DNA of 28,120 nt, taken from the IMG/VR virus record IMGVR_UViG_3300032093_000659, positions 1 through 28,120 of that record, one strand, 5' to 3'. The notes under the pieces were generated by a model. The model was not told the DNA's origin and made no database searches. It saw nothing but the letters and a program-made list of their open reading frames with translations. A program made the translations under genes and the position numbers. Numbering within the stretch: the stretch's first letter is position 1; each line of letters opens with the position of its first letter. This DNA is from a virus. Below, piece after piece: positions 24,031 to 28,120 of this stretch.

Positions 24031-24484
24031 CCTTCTCTAGCTCTGCTATCAAGTGAGGGCCGTGGTAGCGCATGTTGTTGATGTGAAACTTGCCCTTAAA
24101 ACCATACATTTTTGCCCAAGTCTTCTCGTCATCAAAATACTCTGCAAAGGTCAGAGGGGTGATGATGTTGACATGGGTAGGGTCTTGGAATGCTGGCGCA
24201 TGTGGAAACGATGGTGTTGAGGACAAGAACTTGCCACCCACCTTCATCACCCTGTAAACCTCTGACATCAGTTCCACAAACGGGTATCTGCGTTGTGGGA
24301 CATACAAGAGGCGTGGGATGTGTTCTAGAAAGTCATAGGCAGTTACAAAGTCAAAATAGTCATCAGGATGAGGGATAGGCTCAATAGCCAGGTCAGCGTC
24401 CTGAATATCAAGTCCTATCACCTGATTGGCTTGGTAAGGGTTGCGGATGGTTTCTCCGCACCCAAGGTCAAGAGAAATGGTCAT
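24020..24484 (-). CDS. Class I SAM-dependent methyltransferase
   Basis: 154 residues. Motif I LDLGCGE at 5-11 binds S-adenosylmethionine; IGLDIQDADL at 23-32 is the ribose-binding acidic strand; FDFVTAYDFLEHIP at 44-57 and VYRVMKVGGKFLSSTPS at 76-92 complete the Methyltransf_11-type core. No DNA-target motif (DPPY/NPPF) is visible, so a small molecule, sugar or protein is a more likely substrate than DNA. It starts in an ATGA overlap with the glycosyltransferase, so the pair may act on the same molecule. Confidence 0.82.
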   Translation of the reverse strand: MTISLDLGCGETIRNPYQANQVIGLDIQDADLAIEPIPHPDDYFDFVTAYDFLEHIPRLLYVPQRRYPFVELMSEVYRVMKVGGKFLSSTPSFPHAPAFQDPTHVNIITPLTFAEYFDDEKTWAKMYGFKGKFHINNMRYHGPHLIAELEKVSV

Positions 24485-25227
24485 GGAGCGGGTAACAGAC
24501 CACCTTCAAACAAGTAGCTACCAAAATGGCCTAGAACCACCCACGGTGCAGCGTAAATCTTGTAGCCATGTCTACGTGCTTCCTGACAGAAATAGTAGTC
24601 CTCTGACAGCAGTCTGCCCACACCCTCTTCAATAGCACAGGCAAAGAACTCCACAATCTTGTCTTGCTTGATTTCGCCAGACAGGAAAGTAACGTCATTG
24701 ATATAACTAGGCATCTTAGTAGCAAGGTCTTCTAAACAACTACGCTTTATAAGCATGAAGCCTGTACCGCCATTCCATATTTCCACAGGCTCATGTGCTG
24801 GTACTGTGACTGTGCCCTGATAGTCTTTGAGGTTAACCACCAAGCTACCTGTACGGGTTTTCAGTTGGTCAACAGGCACACCCTCTTTAACTGCTTGCTC
24901 GACACCATGCCAGTTGATTTCCTTCTTAGGGTAAATACCACAGATGATGTCTTTGTCAGCCTCAATCATGGGCACAATATCAGCGGGATTCCACTTAATA
25001 TCTGCGTCAATGAACATCAGGTGGGTAGCTTCCTTCTTGTTGAGAAACCCATGTGCAAGAGCGTTTCTGCCCCGCTGAATGAGGGACTCGTTAAACATGC
25101 AGCTAAAGCTCATGTCTATATCGTTTCCCCGCATAACTGTTGTCATGTTGACCAGTGACTGACAGTAGTAGCCTGTGGTCATGCCACCATACATAGGTGT
25201 GCATACAAAAATATGAGCTTTAGACAT
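24481..25227 (-). CDS. GT-A fold glycosyltransferase
   Basis: 248 residues. FVCTPMYGGMTTGYYCQSLV at the start, then ALAHGFLNKKEATHLMFIDA with D74-A-D76 as the DxD metal/sugar-nucleotide site, GGTGFMLIKRSCLEDL at 153-168 and the SEDYYFCQEARRHGYKIYAA end (208-227), with H234 as a possible metal ligand. This is the pattern of phage-encoded GT2-like transferases. It transfers a sugar from a nucleotide donor; acceptor unknown. Cytoplasmic, no membrane segment. It shares an overlap with the methyltransferase downstream and with a 36-codon frame upstream. Confidence 0.82.
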   Translation of the reverse strand: MSKAHIFVCTPMYGGMTTGYYCQSLVNMTTVMRGNDIDMSFSCMFNESLIQRGRNALAHGFLNKKEATHLMFIDADIKWNPADIVPMIEADKDIICGIYPKKEINWHGVEQAVKEGVPVDQLKTRTGSLVVNLKDYQGTVTVPAHEPVEIWNGGTGFMLIKRSCLEDLATKMPSYINDVTFLSGEIKQDKIVEFFACAIEEGVGRLLSEDYYFCQEARRHGYKIYAAPWVVLGHFGSYLFEGGLLPAP

Positions 25228-25330
25228 TTATGTAACCCCAAAGTTTATTGTTTCTTATTCCATAAATTGTTGAGCGAGAGATATTGAATTGCATTGGCTC
25301 CTTTGTGATTGGTAGTGGTTGTTGACTCAT
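25220..25330 (-). CDS. Short frame with HTH-like peptide (36 aa)
   Basis: 36 codons starting in an ATGA overlap with the stop of the upstream gene and ending eight bases inside the glycosyltransferase. A second ATG at codon 13 is preceded by AAAGGAG, a strong ribosome-binding site. The peptide contains FNISRSTIYGIRNNKLWGYI, very like the recognition end of phage HTH or homing-endonuclease DNA-binding segments. It could be a genuine small regulator, the remnant of a lost larger gene, or a leader for the glycosyltransferase. Confidence 0.5.
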   Translation of the reverse strand: MSQQPLPITKEPMQFNISRSTIYGIRNNKLWGYINV

Positions 25331-25518
25331 TGTTGGTGACCCCTGTCTGTCTTCATAATTTCCTGTGCGTCTTCAAAGCCAGCAGCGTAGGCAATGTTCC
25401 ACAGTTGTTGCAAAGACATGTTGACCAAGTTGATGGTGTAGTTCATGCTGTTGTTGGCCTTGTTGAGCGAGTCTTGGCTCATCTGTAATTGTTGTGGTGA
25501 TGGTTTAGCGTCACTCAT
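25327..25518 (-). CDS. Small Gln/Asn-rich helical protein (63 aa)
   Basis: 63 residues with ATGA overlaps at both ends. Mostly one or two amphipathic helices (SQDSLNKANNSMNYTINLVN, SLQQLWNIAYAAGFEDAQEI). No membrane segment or catalytic motif. Coupling to the PD-(D/E)XK-like gene upstream suggests co-expression. Function unknown. Confidence 0.65.
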   Translation of the reverse strand: MSDAKPSPQQLQMSQDSLNKANNSMNYTINLVNMSLQQLWNIAYAAGFEDAQEIMKTDRGHQQ

Positions 25519-25835
25519 GAAATGTCCTCAATTCTTAAAACATATTTGTTGGTCTTTGCTGACTTGCGCCAGCCCCATACTTGAATCTTCCAGCCAGCTT
25601 CTCTAACTTTGGGTAAGAGTTCACTAGCCATAATCTTCTTGATTCGTTCTGAGACACCAGAAGCCGTGGCTTGCACAGCCAATGTCTCATCCCTCTTGAT
25701 TGCAAGGATGTCAATAAAACCAAATAGGTCTTGTCTAATCCTTGCGTGTGGATTCCACTTCTCAACAATAGCCACTGTGTAACCCTGCTCTCGCAAGACT
25801 TCCAGTGTTCTAGATGTTGGAGATTCTTTTGCCAT
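25515..25835 (-). CDS. PD-(D/E)XK nuclease-like protein, altered active site
   Basis: 106 residues. The order helix (RTLEVLREQGYTVAIVEKWN), strand FGFIDILAI (D42), then LAVQAT (Q55, T57), with a final helix-strand IMASELLPKVREAGWKIQVW, matches the alpha-beta core of Holliday-resolvase or VRR-like PD-(D/E)XK proteins. The Asp is in place, but the usual E/QxK reads QAT, lacking the catalytic lysine. It may use another lysine, or be a DNA-binding relic. It could process recombination intermediates with the RecT protein nearby. The fold is my inference. Confidence 0.6.
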   Translation of the reverse strand: MAKESPTSRTLEVLREQGYTVAIVEKWNPHARIRQDLFGFIDILAIKRDETLAVQATASGVSERIKKIMASELLPKVREAGWKIQVWGWRKSAKTNKYVLRIEDIS

Positions 25836-25838
25836 CAG

Positions 25839-26312
25839 TTACTCATAGATTGGTTCATTAGATTTATGCCACGCCCTATGACAAGCATTGCATAACCAAC
25901 GAACATCAAGAGGTTTTGTGTAGTCATCATGGTGCGCTTCAATCATTTTTTTAGCATTGCATACAGAACATTTGGTAGGTCTTTTGAGTTTTTTATCCCT
26001 AATAGCATTGCAAGTTATTACGTGCGCTGCATAAGTCATTGGATGTGTTTTTTTGTATTTCTCCAAACTCTTCTTTTTAGACTCTTTTCCTTGCTCTGTT
26101 TGCATGTACTCCTTTCTTGCTTGAACACGATGAGGAAGCATTGCCCTTTGACGGTCATACTCCCTTACTTTTTCAATGTTGTCTTCTCTATGTTTGTTTA
26201 CTCTTTCTTTGACGCAAGATTTGCACTTGTTAAGGTGTCCATCTCCCATCGCTTCGTGTTTGTAAAACTCAGATAGAGTTTGTTCAACATTGCACTCTCG
26301 GCATACTTTCAT
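25839..26312 (-). CDS. HNH endonuclease with N-terminal zinc finger
   Basis: 157 residues, AGGAG (26319-26323) six bases before the ATG. N-terminal zinc finger C4-x2-C7...C30-x2-C33 precedes a long basic helical linker (about 38-90), then a classic HNH domain: C115-x2-C118, AHHDDY (127-131), P134, LCNACHRAWHK (140-150). It is probably a free-standing homing endonuclease or a phage HNH nuclease that nicks DNA. It sits between the SSB-like and PD-(D/E)XK-like genes with no overlap to either, unlike most genes here, which suits an insertion. Confidence 0.85.
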   Translation of the reverse strand: MKVCRECNVEQTLSEFYKHEAMGDGHLNKCKSCVKERVNKHREDNIEKVREYDRQRAMLPHRVQARKEYMQTEQGKESKKKSLEKYKKTHPMTYAAHVITCNAIRDKKLKRPTKCSVCNAKKMIEAHHDDYTKPLDVRWLCNACHRAWHKSNEPIYE

Positions 26313-26338
26313 AGGAATCTCCTAAAAGGGAATTCCTA
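26312..26338 (-). promoter_or_regulatory. Inverted repeat around the HNH ribosome-binding site
   Basis: TAGGAAT (26312-26318) and ATTCCTA (26332-26338) are exact reverse complements, separated by 13 bases that contain the minus-strand AGGAG of the HNH gene. As RNA this is a stem with the ribosome-binding site in its loop. Translational control is known for several phage homing endonuclease genes; whether this hairpin acts so is unproven. Confidence 0.35.
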
Positions 26339-26350
26339 AAGTATACCATT

Positions 26351-26662
26351 CTAAAATGGCACATCTTGGTCGTCATTACGAGCGGGTCTGCGGTTGTAGG
26401 ATGGCACAACCTCTTTGTCTGCTCGTTCTTCCTCTCTCTTCTTCTTGCTCCAGTTATCTTCTTTCAAAGCAAGCAAGCTGTGCCCTCGGCTGGTTGGCTT
26501 TTGCCAAGCTGCTATTTTCAACTTCTCACCCGCTTTGTAGTCCATCTCTAGAACAATGAAGCCCTTAAAGTCTGGCCCTTTGGGAGACTTACGCATCTCC
26601 TCTTCTTCCCAGTACATCACGCCTGAACCAGGCATTTCTTTGTGTGCATTTCCTGTTGACAT
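26351..26662 (-). CDS. SSB-like protein with DQDVPF tail
   Basis: 103 residues from ATG 26662, which follows AAGGAAAG; the same frame opens further upstream but that part overlaps the HTH gene and is shadow. The core GVMYWEEEEMRKSPKGPDFK and GFIVLEMDYKAGEKLKIAAW reads like short OB-fold single-strand-binding proteins (DUF736-like). The last residues NDDQDVPF mimic the DDDIPF tail of bacterial SSB, which recruits repair and replication partners. Beside a RecT gene, a role in coating single-stranded DNA during annealing is likely. The fold assignment is inferred. Confidence 0.6.
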   Translation of the reverse strand: MSTGNAHKEMPGSGVMYWEEEEMRKSPKGPDFKGFIVLEMDYKAGEKLKIAAWQKPTSRGHSLLALKEDNWSKKKREEERADKEVVPSYNRRPARNDDQDVPF

Positions 26663-26672
26663 TTCTTTCCTT

Positions 26673-26840
26673 TCAGAGTGTGTACTTTGCGTACTTCTTG
26701 CCATTTTGGTTAACCATGTGCGTAAAGATTCTGTGTCCGTCTTTACGAAGACTTTCGATATGTGCTGCAAGCCTGAAACAACCGAATTCATTCAATGCCT
26801 CCATCGGTGTCAGGCTTCTCCCGCTTTGCAGACATATCAA
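26673..26840 (-). CDS. HTH_39-type helix-turn-helix protein, TTG start
   Basis: 55 residues, found by reading between RecT and the SSB-like gene. The sequence ICLQSGRSLTPMEALNEFGC, FRLAAHIESLRKDGHRIFTH and VNQNGKKYAKYTL is the full HTH_39 (PF14090) domain common in phages. Homology continues upstream of the internal ATG (26804), so the start is probably TTG 26840, which overlaps the RecT TGA as TTGA. Without this reading the domain would be cut. It should bind DNA; target unknown. Confidence 0.72.
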   Translation of the reverse strand: MICLQSGRSLTPMEALNEFGCFRLAAHIESLRKDGHRIFTHMVNQNGKKYAKYTL

Positions 26841-27706
26841 GATGTTTGCTCGCTGAGTCCCGAATCGGGAGGTTGTTGGGACTTGTCGGGCTTTGGGGAG
26901 ACTGTTCCTCCAGACTGGACGATTGAGCCTTTGAGTTTGACTTTATCCATTGTTGAGAAGTTTTCTGTAACAACCTTGTTGCACTCGGCAAGTGCGGTGA
27001 GCTTGTCTTCCTTTTGCGCCAGAGAGAACTTTTGACTTTGAATAATTCTGGAAACCATTTCGGCATAGCCATCTATCCATTCCTCAGTGGTTGCGTAGCG
27101 TTTGTAGGCTTGGTCGGAGTTGGGTACGAATAGCGCAAACGCACCGTCCTCAATAACTTCAACCTCATCAACTTGTGGTAAGTCCTCCACCCTCTCAACA
27201 TTACCCATGTGTTTAACTGATGGTGATGAGGGAGGCGTGAAATCTTGTACCTCTTCAGGGGTGTAGACACCCACCACACAGCCTGGGAAGACAGAGCGTA
27301 TTCCCTCGCTAATGACTCTCGCACGTAGCATCGCTCTTGGGTAGTTCTTCCAATTATCCTTGTTGGCAATACCAATCTCTTTCGCTTGGCGTAGAGTCCA
27401 GCTGAGTTCGAGAGTGCCGCCCTGCGGGTGCGAGAATATTCCCGTGACTTTTTCATCTGTGTAATCCTTCCATTGAACAGAACCGCCAGCCTGTTGGAAT
27501 CTGGCAAGCATGGCATCTGCTTTGAGAGCAGGTCGGTTTTGAATGACATGATAATCACGCAAAGCAATAGCTGGATGTAGGTTTTCTGCTTGGCACAACA
27601 GCATGATTGCCATTGCTTCTTGTGGGTTTTTGAACCCAAACATCTTGCTACCAGCAGCTACTTCTGCCATCGCTTGCATGTCGTTAAACGGAACAATATT
27701 ACTCAT
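26837..27706 (-). CDS. recT: RecT-family single-strand annealing protein
   Basis: 289 residues. The RecT-type core is clear: FGFKNPQEAMAIMLLCQAEN, LHPAIALRDYHVIQNRPALK, ADAMLARFQQAGGSVQWKDY, then WTLRQAKEIGIANKDNWKNY, PRAMLRARVISEGIRSVFPG and the GVYTPEEVQDF end (to about residue 155). The C-terminal half is acidic and Ser/Pro/Gln-rich, probably flexible. It anneals complementary single strands during phage recombination and genome repair. AAGGAAG lies upstream of the ATG. No large RecE/Exo-type exonuclease is visible in the window. Confidence 0.86.
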   Translation of the reverse strand: MSNIVPFNDMQAMAEVAAGSKMFGFKNPQEAMAIMLLCQAENLHPAIALRDYHVIQNRPALKADAMLARFQQAGGSVQWKDYTDEKVTGIFSHPQGGTLELSWTLRQAKEIGIANKDNWKNYPRAMLRARVISEGIRSVFPGCVVGVYTPEEVQDFTPPSSPSVKHMGNVERVEDLPQVDEVEVIEDGAFALFVPNSDQAYKRYATTEEWIDGYAEMVSRIIQSQKFSLAQKEDKLTALAECNKVVTENFSTMDKVKLKGSIVQSGGTVSPKPDKSQQPPDSGLSEQTS

Positions 27707-27935
27707 TGGGAACTTCCTTTCTTGCTTTCATCATTGCGTCTGCTATTTCGTAGGCTATGGCAGACCAAGTGTCAGCCAACTTGCCTTCAGGATAATTTGA
27801 TGGTGCTTCTTGAAATGCATCAGGCAAAATGCCTTGCAAAGCCTGACCAGCAAACCAGTCTCGTAAATCCATCCCATCTGACATGGTGGTGTTACCAGTG
27901 GTAGGGTGTTTGTGGAGGAAGGGATAGGCTTTCAT
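27699..27935 (-). CDS. Small conserved phage protein upstream of recT (78 aa)
   Basis: 78 residues with MSDGMDLRDWFAGQALQGIL and DTWSAIAYEIADAMMKARKE, motifs I recognise from a common short phage family of unknown function. The start ATG 27935 overlaps the preceding stop by ATGA; an internal ATG before SDGMDLRDW is an alternative. Its last eight bases overlap recT, so the two are translationally linked. Confidence 0.72.
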   Translation of the reverse strand: MKAYPFLHKHPTTGNTTMSDGMDLRDWFAGQALQGILPDAFQEAPSNYPEGKLADTWSAIAYEIADAMMKARKEVPNE

Positions 27936-28120
27936 AAATTGTCAAACTCCAAAGACTTGTTGTATTCTTCTGAAAGCTTTACAAATTCTTCTTTCTTTTC
28001 TCTTTGGTAGATATGTAAACCCCATTCAATAGCTTTAGTAATGTCTTCCATACTACTTCCGCAATTCAAGGCCAACGCAACCATGTAAGCAATACGAGCC
28101 TTTACGACCCGCTCAAACTT
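27932..28120 (-). CDS. Unknown protein, 5'-partial at window edge
   Basis: The frame is open from the window edge and gives 62 residues, ending in an ATGA overlap. Visible sequence: FERVVKARIAYMVALALNCG, SSMEDITKAIEWGLHIYQRE, KKEEFVKLSEEYNKSLEFDN. It is helical and charged, with no catalytic motif. The N-terminus lies outside the window. Confidence 0.55.
   Translation of the reverse strand, partial: KFERVVKARIAYMVALALNCGSSMEDITKAIEWGLHIYQREKKEEFVKLSEEYNKSLEFDNL

Noticed and set aside
24793-25158. Plus-strand frame inside the glycosyltransferase
   Set aside because: Antisense of a frame with recognisable GT-A motifs.
27073-27639. Minus-strand frame of 188 codons overlapping recT
   Set aside because: Alternate frame of recT, whose RecT motifs are clear.
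1-28120. tRNA genes, integrase or lysogeny control genes
   Set aside because: No cloverleaf-like segment fits in the few small gaps, and no recombinase or repressor motif was seen.

Overview
The window is part of the genome of a tailed double-stranded DNA phage, probably an uncultured aquatic podovirus-like phage of a Gram-negative host. Genes are packed almost without gaps, many joined by 4-base ATGA overlaps. A large terminase, portal, scaffold, HK97-type capsid protein and fibres are present. No major tail tube, sheath or tape-measure gene is visible, which argues for a short-tailed virion. The lysis set (three-TM holin of GTA type and an M15 peptidase) fits a Gram-negative host. No integrase, lysogeny repressor, tRNA or CRISPR array was seen. 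The host assignment is inference.

Plus strand, 1-9.6 kb: packaging and head. Order: terminase large subunit (probably cut by the window edge), a DUF5672 glycosyltransferase-like protein, an HTH-like protein, a zinc-ribbon protein, the portal, several very small proteins including two tiny basic peptides, a Pro-rich acidic protein, the probable scaffold, the major capsid protein, small Ala/Thr/Asn-rich structural proteins and a head-tail adaptor. A gap at 5351-5433 holds two hairpins and a sigma70-like promoter candidate. 9.6-14.9 kb: a large tail hub or DNA-stabilisation protein with an inserted four-copy GSGY repeat, a fibre ending in an S74 chaperone domain, a DUF7936-like protein, further small structural or fibre proteins, and three small accessory proteins, one membrane-anchored. 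14.9-21.0 kb: four large Ala/Gln/Lys-rich proteins that look like ejection (internal virion) proteins. 21.0-23.4 kb: small basic and acidic proteins, a two-TM protein, a second copy of a small structural protein, holin, M15 endolysin and a DUF6321-type protein.

23.4-24.0 kb is the convergence zone. A minus-strand HNH-type homing endonuclease sits between the plus-strand DUF6321 gene and a 48-residue basic protein. The minus-strand half (24.0-28.1 kb) reads toward it. In transcription order from the right edge: an unknown partial gene, a small conserved phage protein, a RecT-family annealing protein, a hidden HTH_39 protein, an SSB-like protein with a DQDVPF tail, a second HNH endonuclease, a small PD-(D/E)XK-like protein, two small proteins, a GT-A glycosyltransferase and a class I methyltransferase. 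This half therefore starts with homologous recombination and ends with sugar/methyl-transfer genes. Together with the DUF5672 gene by the terminase, these suggest the phage glycosylates or otherwise modifies a surface, virion or DNA component. That is inference.

Several genes listed here are shorter than 60 codons or use TTG starts. They were found by reading for ribosome-binding sites and stop/start overlaps.
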